Positions 35,832 to 46,774 of a stretch of 64,000 bases of DNA are shown here, piece after piece. Position numbers and translations under genes: made by a program. Below the pieces are notes generated by a model that saw only the letters and a program-made list of their open reading frames with translations, did no database searches and was not told where the DNA came from. The stretch's first letter is position 1, and every line of letters starts with the position of its first letter. The stretch is from Kalaharituber pfeilii (taxonomy: Eukaryota > Ascomycota > Pezizomycetes > Pezizales > Pezizaceae): positions 558,001-622,000 of the forward strand of contig WHUZ01000011.1 of NCBI GenBank assembly GCA_015179045.1, written 5' to 3'.

Positions 35832-37321
35832 TCATTCCTTTCGTGACGGTGGTGGTTGTGGCGATGATTGTGAAGACGATGACGGCTCTGGAAATCCCAC
35901 AGGGTCTTCATGCACAGGTACTGTATCCTCCTCCTTCGGCATTTTATGCCCATCGTGTTTCTCTGCATCCACTTGCCCATCTGCAGCCCCTGCGGAAGGG
36001 GAAGGCGGCGGCGGGATGATCGCCAACACCTCTTCCGCAGTCTCTGCCTTCGCACCCCTTTCCACCCCTTTGTGTTCTGTTGTCGCTGGAGTCATCCCTT
36101 CCACAGCACTTTCCGTATCTTGGTTCTTCCTAATCACCGTCGTTGTGGTCGCTACCACATTGCCTCTCCCCCCAGGTGAACCATCTCCGCTCTCCACCCT
36201 TGCCTTTCTCGCCTCCTGAATCGCAGCCTTTGCACCCTGGAGTAACCCCTCTCTATCCTTCGGCGGTGAAGTTGCCACTGGCGGTCGATTCGTATCCATT
36301 ATGGTCTGCCGGCCTATCGGTCCTCCAACAATCTGCCTGTGTCCACCCTTTGGTATAAAAGCCACATACCGGACTTTCATCAAATTAAATGTAAAATGGT
36401 CCAGGGCTGCTGGGTCGAAAGTAGCGTCCACATCGACATGAACCAATATTTTCTCTCCAGTAATCTGTACTATACCGGACACCCTGATATGCCCCTTTGG
36501 CGCGGGCGGTTGCCACCTCGTCCTGCGGAGATTGTTACGAAAGTTTCCTATAGTCTCGTCAAAGGTGACTTTGGCGGTGAGCTCTGGATGAGGGATAGTC
36601 AAAAGTGGTGTAACTTTATTCGCTTCCGTGGTCGACTCGTACTCAACTTTTACTCCCCTTTTTATTTCGTCTTTAACTGTAGCGATAATTTTACGGAAAG
36701 AAGTATAAACAGAGTTGAACATCCACTGCGGCCAGGTGAGTTCTTGTAACCTCTGGAAGTGTACCGGATGTATCTCCCGACTCGTCCATTTTACCGAATC
36801 TCGTGACACCAGGAGCCCCCATTGCTCGTACTTTGGCGGAGGCCCGGCAGGATACTGGAACCAAAGCCACATTATCGTACAGTCCATAAACTTTCCGAAT
36901 TTCTCGCGTTCCTTCTCAAACGCCTTTACCGTCACCTCTGCCACTTTATCTGTTCAGTGGTCAGCATTTCTGCAAAGGTCAGGGTAACAAAGGATAGCAA
37001 AGACACACTCTTGACCCGCATCTGCATGGCATGGTCATGGTGGAAGTTTTGATACGAAGCCACGACCGGGTCACTCTTGTCGTACGGCGGTTGCGTGACC
37101 TCCTTGGTTAAGCTCAATGGGATGAATACCGTCTTGTCACTGTCCCAGGCCAGCCTCGCAGCTGCAACAACGGAAGTAGTGCCTATAATTGGCCATATAA
37201 AGTTGGAGCGATTGGCGCTCATTATGCGGACTCGGTAGACTTTCGGCCGTGGGTTCATTGAGGCTATCCGCAGTGGCAGCCGACTGTGTGACAAGAGACT
37301 TCGGAGCTTGTTGAAGACCAT
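35832..37321 (-). CDS. uncharacterised fungal protein with mitochondrial-type N-terminus
   Basis: Exons 37009-37321 and 35832-36949 (59-nt intron, GTGTGT donor, TGCTGACC branch site) give 476 residues. The N-terminus MVFNKLRSLLSHSRLPLRIA is basic and amphipathic like a mitochondrial presequence. Then comes KVYRVRIMSANRSNFIWPII and a short hydrophobic span (FIWPIIGTTSVVAAARLAW). The middle is a folded-looking domain with WLWFQYPAGPPPKYEQWGLL and IHPVHFQRLQELTWPQWMF. The last 150 residues are Pro/Glu/Ser-rich and probably disordered. I recall similar proteins as uncharacterised in other ascomycetes but cannot name a function. Inner-membrane anchoring is an inference. Confidence 0.8.
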
Positions 37322-37530
37322 GCTTGAGGGAGGATGAAGATGCTGAGCAGGCCGGGGGGGGTAGAGGAGGCTTTTGAACGCTGGTTAGGGACGGTTGGAT
37401 AGCTACTTGACCGGCGCACGATGCTCAACCACTACCAGTTGCGATGTTTTGCTCTGCTGGCGAGCAGCGGTGGGGGGAGTGCTCCACAGAGCAGGTCTCA
37501 AGCAGTCGCAGGAAGCGGAAGCAGAGGTCA

Positions 37531-37700
37531 CTGGGGGGTTGGGGGTTGGGGGTTGGGGGTTGGGGGTTGGGGGTTGGGGAGAGGGGATGTGGGTTGGAGG
37601 GATGGGGGGGTGCGGGGGAGCGAAGCTGGGGGCTGGGAGCTGGGAGCTGGGAGCGGTGCTGGGAGCTGGGTGCTGGGAGCTGGGTGCTGGGGTGCTGGTA
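37531..37700. repeat. G-rich minisatellites (TTGGGGG)n and (GCTGGGA)n
   Basis: About seven TTGGGGG units at about 37531-37580 and about eight GCTGGGA or GCTGGGT units at 37626-37695 lie in the promoter of the preceding minus-strand gene. They could form G-quadruplexes. Confidence 0.75.
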
Positions 37701-38282
37701 GGCTCGTCGGGGGAGCGGTGCGCTGCCAGAGTGCGGTGGCCGTGGGGTGGCGCTGGCCCTGTGCTGGCGCCCGCAGGGGGGCCACGGCGGGGTTGGTCAC
37801 TCAGCGCTTATGTCAGCAGAGCTGCAGCCTTCGAAGGGGCTTGGCGCGAGAACTGCGCCTCTGGTACCGTATTCACTCACTTAAGAGGTAAAATACAAAC
37901 GCGCGGTATTGCGGTCTTGGCAAGCCTCTTAGCGTGTATTATGCAAGGGCACGTGATGATTCCCGAATTACCGCAATGCTAACTTCAGCACCACGGAGAC
38001 TGATGTTATGAAGGATCTGAGTGCTGAAGTAGGGACTGGATCAGGGTGATTAATAGACTGGCTTTTGGGTATTGAAGAGTAGGAGACTCGGATATTACAT
38101 ATCGAGTATGTTATGGGGAAGAGCTTTTCCTTACTGACTGATGGTGCAGGGAGAAACAAGAATCAGCCAAACACGTATAGGGAGAGTATAGAGTATGGAG
38201 CCAGAAATGGCTCGGGGAAAGGTCCGTCATTTCTAAAATATTTGTTAGTATATATACTTGAATATAAAGTGTAATACATACC

Positions 38283-38318
<36 letters not shown>
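38283..38318. repeat. T16-A20 palindrome
   Basis: Sixteen T are followed directly by twenty A, flanked by CC and GG, making a perfect palindrome. It could be an insertion junction or an assembly artefact. Confidence 0.8.
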
Positions 38319-38522
38319 GGTGTCATTCCTCACGTACCACTCTGTGGGCTATGGGGGGAATTTAGGTGCATGATACATACTTGGCTAAAGTCGTAGACTG
38401 CTGCTGTTTAAAATTCTAGATATATAGAAGATTCTACTCATTTAAATACTCAAACAATCTGGTAAATGCTGGCCTTAATTCACCTGGATAGCTGTGGAGG
38501 GATTCGTTTAATTGGCTTAAAC

Positions 38523-38672
38523 CTACCTGAATGGCCTGAGCTGGCCTGAATGGTCTGGACCGGCCTGAATAGTCTGGACTGGCCTGGTTGGCCTGAACCG
38601 GCCTGAATGACCTGATTGTTTACCAATCAGGCCAGGCTAGGCCTTCTGTTGACCTGGCCTGGCCTGGCCTGT
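38523..38672. repeat. GGCCTGAA-type minisatellite
   Basis: Degenerate repeats of GGCCTGAATGGTCTGGACC and GGCCTGG run through this stretch, with a small hairpin CCTGATTG...CAATCAGG in the middle. Confidence 0.65.
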
Positions 38673-38832
38673 TGGATTCATTGCTTGAATGTCATCACTT
38701 GGTTATTTCTTTTCCTTCTTCACCTTTGTTATTCCTTTTACTTCCTCATGTACTATAGCCCACCGGGTGGCATATGAGTAATGATATTTTAAAAAAAAAA
38801 AAATCCTTACTATGGTAGAAGTGGAGCATGGT

Positions 38833-38923
38833 TGTTCTCGTGCCTAAACTGTAGTCTGGTTCAAGACTGGCCCAGACTCTCTTATTTAAGCATGCCATAT
38901 AAGAGGGTCTGGGCACAAGAACA
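38833..38923. mobile_element. GTTCTCG-family MITE, 91 bp
   Basis: Ends are TGTTCTCGTGCC and GGCACAAGAACA. Flanking 9-mers GAGCATGGT and AAGAATGGT agree at 7 of 9 positions, fitting an aged target duplication. An inner AGTCTGG/CCAGACT hairpin is present. Confidence 0.65.
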
Positions 38924-40431
38924 AAGAATGGTATGCTATTTTACTGTGTATGGTTGAGGATACCTTTAGCTAGCATATTTGATCCTAAACTTCAACGCCG
39001 ATCATCGATGCAACAAAAATCGAAAAAATTCAAAACTGCTCAAAGATATAAAGAGAATTAAGTAGAGAATCAATCTATGTCATACCTCTAATTTTATGAA
39101 TTTTTGTGAAACAGTTATCCTGAGTCAAAGAAAGGTAAATTTTAGTGCTAACCGAGTTACATACTACTAATACAAATCAGGTAAAACTATAGATCAGTAA
39201 GCAGGAAAAAGATTACTTAAAAGAGTAAAGTCTAAAGTACATGTAATCACTACTTGCTTTTATCCACCACTTGCCGATGATTTTTATAGACATATTCCTA
39301 AAATTGTTTAGTTTCATAAGTATATCCATTAGAGTACTATGCATTAAGAAATCGCATACAGTGCTCATAGTAGTGAAAGATAGAAGCAGTACTTACAGAA
39401 TAGAGAGGATGCGAAGTCAACTGGCTCTATTTGCAGGGGCCCTGGCACGACGACCAGGACCCCGGATCAACACCCTTGCGATAGAGCCAGCATGGGTCAA
39501 AAGCCAGCCAGACTGGCTGAGAAAATTGTGTTTTTTCAGTTAACGTGGCTTCAACAAATTCATAGAAAAAATCAATTGTATGCATATACAAACTCTATAC
39601 CACACGAGAACTCCATGCCATACGAGAACACTCCTGCCCATTCAGCTACAGCACTAGAGAACGCCCCTACAATCGAGAGAATGCTTGATCCACCCCATTC
39701 TGATGAGTCCTATTAGCAAATGTTCAGATAGCATTGTGGATGTGTAGGAGTGCGAGAACAGGTATAAAGATAAGTATAATCGGTATAAAGGCACGTATGA
39801 TTGATATTTGTTAAAGTAAACAAATATTTTTCACATTCAGCCGGAACCCCTGCTAATCCCCCTGTCCTTATTGTCCAAGCACCCCAGTGAAATCGCATCC
39901 TGAATTCAGAGCCAGCTCTATATTTTACCTGCTTTGCCAATTTGAGCTTGGTCAGAAGGTTTGGAGTCAAGCTGCCTTTGAATCGCATCCTCTCTAATGT
40001 AAAGCAGCAGGTACTGTGCTTCATAAGTCTTCATTCTGAGAGGTAGGTATCACTACAGAATATGCTGTATACTTGAGAGAGAATGTATGGTACTATAGCT
40101 ACTGTATGGTAGAAGGCGGAGCGAAGCACAGTATTCCGTACAGCAGAGGGTGAAGAAGCGAAGAGCGAAAGGCGCACTATTCTGTGAGGTAAAGGCGGGA
40201 GGAAGCGAAAGGCAAGAAACCCTGTATTCCGTATAGCATAGGGCAACAGAGCGAAGAGCGAAAGGTGTAGTATTCCATGTGGTAAAGGGGCCGGGGAACG
40301 AAGGGTGAGGGGGGGGGGAAGGCCTGTATTAGTAAGCAAAATGAAGTGTTACATAAAGCCAGTCCTCAACCATATCTTTATTCCTTTAGTTTGTAGTTAG
40401 TCTTGTCATAGTCCAAAGGGTAGTATACGAG

Positions 40432-40481
40432 TGTTCTCGTACCTGCTGAAGGCTGAAAATAATAGTCTGGGCACGAGAACA
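40432..40481. mobile_element. GTTCTCG-family MITE, 50 bp, perfect 9-bp target duplication
   Basis: Twelve-base ends TGTTCTCGTACC and GGCACGAGAACA enclose 26 bp. The 9-mer GTATACGAG occurs immediately on both sides (40423-40431 and 40482-40490). It is too short to encode anything; a 9-bp duplication is typical of Mutator-like transposition. Confidence 0.8.
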
Positions 40482-40968
40482 GTATACGAGTAATGATATA
40501 CAGCATCACTGGGTGGAAGATGCAAAAAATACAAAAATTGCAATGCGCAAATGTGTCGCAGTCGCACAATAGCTATATGAGCTACGTAGAAGACTAGCGA
40601 GCATGACTAGTCAAGTGTCACTGGAGATCAGCCCATGTACTCCGTACAATATACTATTGCATTCCTGTACTTAGTAATACCAATATTGTACCAAAGAGCG
40701 CGCTAACGCGATTAATAGCGCCTGAAGTTCTGCCAAGACCACACTAGCGCGCGTTTGTGTTTTACCTCTTAAGTGAGTGAATACGGTAGTGCTGGAGAGT
40801 ACCCTGGCGCCCGCACACAACCGCACGGCGTCACCAGCACCCGCAGGCAGCGCACCAAGCATCATCTTTTCCGGCCCCGAACAAGCACGGCACCACAGCA
40901 CCCTCTCCCCCACCACAAGCTCCCGATACCCTTTCCATCAAGAGCCGCACAAATCCACTTGAGCAGCA

Positions 40969-42405
40969 ATGAGGCTTCTCGGTGGTCTACTGGCCGCCGG
41001 CCTCTCCACGATGGCCGCCGGCAGCTCGACGCCGTCCCGCGACTTCTCGTCGGTGTACTACTCAAAGACGCCCGCTCTACAGGGGGACGCTCCCACTCTC
41101 ACAAAATCCCAGCTGGACCTGGCCCTGGCCCACCGACTGGGCCTCTCCCAATTCCACACACTGGACAGCCAGAGCGATATTGAGGCCATAACAAAGCTCG
41201 ACTCGGCAGTCTCCAGTGCCGAGTTTCTCGGGGAAGGTGAGCGGAGGGGGAAGGTTCTGGTGGAGTTGACGAATGTCCAGACGGATTTCGGCCCGCACCG
41301 GAGTCCTACGTTCAACGTGAAATCGAAGTCCGTGGAGGTCGGGGACAGCATCATCACCAAGACCGAAACTATAACAGGTTACATGGCACAGAGTATCTCC
41401 ATTAATGTGGGCGACAAGTACGACACAGAGAACCTGTTTACGGCTCACATTGTCTCACCAAACCAAGTAGGCGGCGCTTGCTCCATTGGGCGCTTTTAGG
41501 AGCTCAACGAGATACTGACATTTCCTTTGCAAAACACAGATCGCACTCCAGAATCACCCAGTAACATGGTCCGACTTCGTTGAAGTAGCCGAGAGGGACG
41601 TTGCTGCAAAGTTCGATTCTACCAACCCCAAACACATCGCTTTTGCCCTGAGATATGCCAAGCTCGAGTGGCTGTACACTTCCGCAACCCTCAGGAACGC
41701 CATCAGCAGCGGTGACTTCGTCTACATCAGCTTCCACGCGTTGAATGTAAGTTCCTCCCACCCCCTCTACATCCTCCGCAGATTCTTACCTTACTCGCCC
41801 ATCTACAGCTCCTCGAGCCCGGCACCAAAGCGTATACGACTGCCGTGGACCTCGTCTCCAACTACTTCATCTCCACCCTCTTCAATGACCCCATCACCAT
41901 CATAACCACCCCCTCCCTCAGCACCACGTCCCATCCTCTTTCCAACGAACTCAAGAAACGCAAAGAGATCCCCCTCTCCATCATCTCTTCTACTCCCGAC
42001 GTCGCGCCCAGTCCCAATGTCCCTAGCGGCGACAGCGCCCGCAGCACTTTCTCTCCCTTCACCCGCTTCCCTCACTTCTTCGACTCCCAAGAAAAATGCG
42101 AGTCTCAGACCTCACACTGCTGCTCTCACGGCTCTTGCGTCAAGTCGGACTTTCCAGAACCTAACCACTGGGTCTGCAAATGCAATGCCACTGAGACCAA
42201 GACCAAGAATGGCATTATAAGGACGTACTGGACTGGCAACGCATGCCAGAAGCAAGATATTAGCGTGCAGTTTCATTTGATCTTCTTGTTTACCCTGCTC
42301 ATGGTTGGGGCGATTGCGGCAGCTATTTCGGCAATGTTGAATATGGGAGGTGAGGAGTTGCCGGGGGTGTTGACTGCTGGGATGGTCAATACCAAGAGGA
42401 AGTAG
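40969..42405 (+). CDS. Vps3844-like (DUF3844) ER/endomembrane protein
   Basis: Exons 40969-41466, 41540-41746 and 41809-42405 give 433 residues; the introns (73 and 62 nt) are both in phase 0. A signal peptide (MRLLGGLLAAGLSTMAAG) starts a long luminal domain. Near the C-terminus a Cys-rich EGF-like module (CESQTSHCCSHGSC, then WVCKCN and GNAC) precedes one membrane span (FHLIFLFTLLMVGAIAAAIS) and a short cytosolic tail ending NTKRK, with basic residues that could act in ER retrieval. This order is that of the fungal Vps3844 C-terminal domain family, named for vacuolar sorting; the molecular role is not established. The promoter borders the TIR-bounded segment ending at 40786. Confidence 0.87.
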
Positions 42406-42921
42406 CTGTGGAAGCCAAGATGATGTGTGTTATGAACTTTGTGTTATTGTTGTTCACGTCATCCGCTGGTGGGGGCGGCAATGCCACAGTGCGTATGTAC
42501 GAAATCACACAGGTTGGATGGTGGGAACTTGAATGCATATAAACGAGGCTAGCTGAGAAAAGGTGTGTAAACTATCTTGCTAGGTGTTTAATTCTTCATC
42601 CCTATATTGTACGTGCTTGTTTGTTTTACTGTTATTTTTTTTTTTTGTGTGTGTGTTGGATATGTTTCTTGCGCTACTACTTGGTGCCTGCAATGCATTT
42701 AGTATTGCAACAAAATCCATTCATAATACCCCATAACCGTTAGTAGTCAGTAAATTATCAAAACCACATAACGTAGCTTGAGGCTACCCATGACGCAGAC
42801 CCGTCTAAGGCAATATATATACTTTTCATATCGTTGCCTCATAAATATACCACCTACCAATATGTCCATACACATTAATGTCTGCTTCTCCCTCGCCCGT
42901 ATCCTCCTTTACCAACTCTTC

Positions 42922-43651
42922 TTACATTTCCCCACACTGCGAAATCACCACATCCGTAGTAGGCCGATCCAAAATCGTCCTACAATTCTCAATTTTCCTG
43001 ACGACACTCATACTATCGTCATCCTGGACCACTTTTCCAAAAACCACGTGCTTGCCGTCTAAGAACGGCGTTGGGACGCTTGTGATGAAGAATTGGGAGC
43101 CGTTTGTGTTGGGTCCGGAGCTGTAGGTTGGAGAGGAGGAGGGGGTGAAGTGAATTCGTTAGCGCTGGAATTTAGTTTTGTAACGGGAATACGCACTTCG
43201 CCATAGATAGCACCCCCGCGCAGTCATGCTTCAGCTTAAAATTCTCGTCGGGAAAATACCGCGAGCCGTAAATGCACGTCCCGCCAGTGCCGTCCCCATT
43301 CAAAAAGTCACCGCCTTGGACCATAAAGTCTTTGATCTGCCTGCGTTAGTTTCGCGTGCCACCACACCCTCTCTCTCCGGAACGTCTGGGGAGGGGCACA
43401 ATTGGAATTCATCTATTCCCCAAGTCATCACTTACCACCCTATGAAATTTGCACCCCTTGTACCCCTGGGGCCTCCCGTTCGTCCCTTTAGACTCCCCCG
43501 TGCAAAACTGCCGAAAGTTCTCTGCCGTCTTGGGCGTGATGGTCGAGTACAGCTCCATTTTGATGCGCCCGAGAGGCTCACCGCCGAGGGTGACGTCGAA
43601 GAAGACGATGGGGTGCGAAGGGTTGCGAGTAGTGGGGGTTGGTTGAGACAT
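42922..43651 (-). CDS. CYP3: peptidyl-prolyl cis-trans isomerase H (cyclophilin)
   Basis: Exons 43436-43651, 43197-43336 and 42922-43120 give 184 residues, a single cyclophilin domain. Diagnostic text: [57 protein letters not shown] and the C-terminal VVISQCGEM, which points to the spliceosome-associated cyclophilin H type (USA-CyP). The catalytic Arg (HRV...KDF region), Phe and Gln residues are present. The position that is Trp in cyclophilin A, which favours cyclosporin binding, is Phe here ([12 protein letters not shown]). The introns are 99 and 76 nt; I used the second AG (GGCAG) for exon 2 because it keeps VIKDF. A decayed copy of the start region lies just upstream. Confidence 0.95.
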
Positions 43652-43733
43652 TGATGTTGGAGGTGAAGTCGAAGACGGTCGAGTGCGAAGGGTTGCGGAT
43701 GGTGGGGGTTTGTTGAGCCGTTGATGTTAAGGT
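43652..43733 (-). repeat. tandem duplication of the cyclophilin start region
   Basis: About 65 bp upstream of the start codon repeat the first coding bases with a 70-bp offset: CATCAACGGCTCAACAAACC against CATCAATGTCTCAACCAACC. The start codon position reads ACG in the upstream copy. Confidence 0.75.
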
Positions 43734-45222
43734 TTCTTATTTCTCTTTTTGTTCGAGCCTACTGAAGGGTTTCGTGCGTGGAGTTAAGCTTTCTAGACAT
43801 GCAACTACTAGTCTCGGCGCTGCCTTCAATGGTGGTGTCATAGACAGTGTTAGAGGGGATCATAGATATGGCTCCTGCTTTCTCCAAGCGATCGCTCCGC
43901 TACCCATCGCTATCGCGATAATCGAAATAATAGAATCCTATCTCTCAAAACCCTCTACCTGCTCATTCTGCGGAACAATTCTCGTCAATGAAAACCACGT
44001 TTGTGTTTTGGGTCATTGAGTGCTATTACGCATAAAGCCTACTAGGGATACTCACCAGCCCTCTGCGTTGTTCGATGGTACTTGCAACTCTGGATCTCGT
44101 TACTACGATCATTTATCTCGTACACATGTCATCTATATCTGATATATTTACTTAAATACACGTGCTTTCGCTGCACCTTGCACTCCGCCCCACTCAAGTG
44201 GCCAAATGACATCTAAATCCACTAGCCTACATTAGCCCGAGGACCGTTACAGTTCCTCGGAATAGCCAACAGAGAAAATACATTGAGATCAATAAGATCC
44301 CAGGTAGGATCATTGACACATGGCGACTCAGAGTATTCCAGCACAGGATTTTGTATATACCAAACACAACATTGCTGATATGCTACAAATAGGCCCAGAA
44401 AATGTGCGGAGGATAATTTACTGTATTTCCCTATTCTCTGGCTGCCCACTTGAGCATCATTTGCACTTGCAGTATTTTTTTTGTTGCGGCATGCGGAAAG
44501 CGTTCAATACCCCAGTTGTGTTCAACATCTCAGTAGCGCGCGTTATTTGGGTGATTGTGTGGGGTAGAAACTTCCATGAAACTTCCTCGCCCCCCACCCC
44601 CCACGCAGTGCCCGTATCAAACTGATCTCTTGCCCAGTGATGTACTCTACCTACCTGCATCTTGTTATTTTCCCACCCACGATCCGCAAAATTAATTTAT
44701 ATAAAAAATTTTTGGGGACCCTACGAACAGATCTTTTGACTCAAAGCGTTTTACGACAATCATATATTATGAACTTTCCTCTTCAAACTCTTTATAGCTT
44801 TTCTTACATTCCAAAAAAAGGGAAGCAAATGGGGAAAACAATACACCCCATGTACATATAAATACATTAGGCACAAGTACTTTCTGTGATATCCAGCCCG
44901 TCAAAAGAATAGGAAGTTACGTACGTAACTTGTGCTAAATGCCCAAATCAACAGATTACCAGTATTCAGTAACTGATTCAATTCCATAGCTAACATATAT
45001 GTACAAACGTTTACACAAATGATTATGGTTACTTGTATGAATAACCACTTGAAACTCACAGCTGGCAGGTTACTAAGTAAGCAAGATAAAAAGACACAGG
45101 CAACAGTCGATAGGCGATGATGCATGATGCGCAGCAAATATTTTAATGGCGCTCTATAAACTATAGCCATTTCCCCCTCGGTAAGCAGTCGAAAAGCTCC
45201 CCATGCCTCCCAACCCCCAAAT
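43734..45222. other. gene-free stretch
   Basis: Short frames only. One at 43774-44019 ends in text with zinc-finger-like spacing (CSFCGTILVNENHVCVLGH), but it has no support from splicing or family. Confidence 0.35.
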
Positions 45223-46774
45223 TCAACGCCCCATCCTACTCAACTGCGATAGTGCTTCAATCCCTCTACTCGCTGCTCCTTCTTCCCTCACAGCCGCACT
45301 CCCTCCCGTTGCACCTCTTCCCCGTCGTGCGCTCCTTCTCCTTCTCCTCCTCCTCCTCCTCCTCCTCTCCCTCCCCGTGACTGTAGAGATCGCACCCCCG
45401 TTCCCACTCCCCGGGCTCCCATGATTCCACTGCCACCTCACAGCATCCACCAAACTCAGCTCCGCTACCACCAGCTGTCCCGAGTACTGCGCGTACCTTC
45501 CCCCATCGTCATCCACTCCCCTTCCACTGCCACCAGGCTCGTGCTCAGTCCCTATATTGGTCCGCCGGCTGGTGACACTCGTACTTCGCTGCCGACCCCG
45601 GCGGTGGCTGGGTGCGGACTGTCTGTCGTTGATGTCGCTGGTCGAGCTACCGATGGTGCTCCGCCGGCTGCGTCGTGACGAGCCGTCAAGAGCACCTGCA
45701 TCCTCTCTACCGGAGTCATCTGTATCGCTCTCTTCCTCTTCCGACGTGCTCGTCGCAGTCTCATCAGAATCCGCTTCCTGCCGTATTTCACCCCGTTCCT
45801 CACTATCCAGATCCTGAGCCGCTGCACCACCTCCGGCTGCCCGCTTTCGTGCTGCTGTCTGCTTATCTAGTAACCCTTGCTTCTCAATAGCGGTCGCAAG
45901 CATAATCAACTGTAAGAGCAATATGGTCACATCCATTGTCGCCAGACGGAATTTTGACACTGGGCCCTCTGTGAAACTCTCTATATATTAGTAATCCACA
46001 ACCATCCAGAATCAATCGTCACAAACAGATATAATGCCTAGAGATAGAATGGCCCCACACCTTGCCCAATAAAATCAATAATCAACCCCCCATGCAAATA
46101 CCCCCCCGTTGCCTCTCCCGCCTCCGGCGCAGCAGTAAATATATGGATTAGGAGATTAACAAGCGTCCACCCAAACAAGCCTATGATTACGGAACGGCGC
46201 TGCGGAGGGGTAGGAAGGTGTATTGGTTTGGGAGTGAGGAAGTTGAGTTGGATTGCGCACCGGATGAAAAAGCGGAAAAATGAATTACTATAGAATAGTG
46301 ATGGTAATGTCAGCATGAGGCTCTCCATCGTATCGTCAGCCGAAGCTGGCGCAAGGATAGTCCAACCATCGAGCTTGAACCGAGAGTGTTGGGGGTGGCA
46401 TACTCCAGAAAATACATATACGAAAAATAATAATATACAACCATATCCATGGCACGTATAAAATCCGCCAGAAACTTGAGCTTCGTTTGCACAATCACCG
46501 CCCTCCTTGCCGCAGCAGTCACCCTTCTTGACCTCTCTGTATTCTCCTCCGCATTCGCCTCCTCCGCTGCTGCCGCACTCCCTTCTCCATTACTACCCTC
46601 CCCCGGCGGTAGAGATGCTGATGTGCTGAGGCCAGCGCTGGTGATGCTGTGGAGCGGGGGGCTGCTTGTGCTACCAACTCTTGGGCGCGGTGAAGTGGAT
46701 GGCGAGGATGAGGAAGAGGGACCGCCCAGCGATTGGATTCGAGGGGTGGGGCTGTGTGAAGCTTCATTGCTCAT
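45223..46774 (-). CDS. DUF1746 protein, Dsc E3 ligase subunit 4-like
   Basis: Exons 46404-46774, 46061-46287 and 45223-45968 give 447 residues (introns 116 and 92 nt). The start is the ATG at 46772-46774. The frame is open farther upstream but has no other ATG. A Ser/Pro-rich N-terminus leads to the DUF1746 domain: KFLADFIRAMDMVVYYYFS, FLDNSFFRFFIRCAIQ, GLFGWTLVNLLIHIFTAAPE and YLHGGLIIDFIGQ, with about three hydrophobic spans, then LLLQLIMLATAIE. The C-terminal half is acidic, Ser- and Arg-rich and disordered, with a run of eleven Arg. In fission yeast and Aspergillus, DUF1746 proteins are subunits of the Golgi Dsc ubiquitin ligase that activates SREBP-type factors; the assignment rests on family likeness. 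Confidence 0.8.

Larger units (their letters stand above)
37867..40786. mobile_element. 2.9-kb TIR-bounded segment, decayed DNA transposon
   Basis: The left end CCGTATTCACTCACTTAAGA (37867 onward) recurs inverted at the right end (to 40786). The match covers about 40 bp with one mismatch (GTAAAATACAAACGCGCG against GTAAAACACAAACGCGCG) and fades after about 60 bp. The bases immediately outside are TA on both sides, fitting a TA target duplication as in Tc1/mariner or pogo elements. No transposase frame remains. The interior holds other repeats: a T16A20 palindrome, GGCCTGAA repeats and two GTTCTCG-family MITEs. Confidence 0.65.

Noticed and set aside
37531..37580. TTGGGGG array considered as telomeric sequence
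   Set aside because: Filamentous ascomycetes use TTAGGG, and the array is short, internal and next to a related GCTGGGA array.
43774..44019. 81-codon frame ending in CSFCGTILVNENHVCVLGH
   Set aside because: The zinc-finger-like spacing is suggestive, but there is no upstream domain or intron structure and no homologue I can recall.
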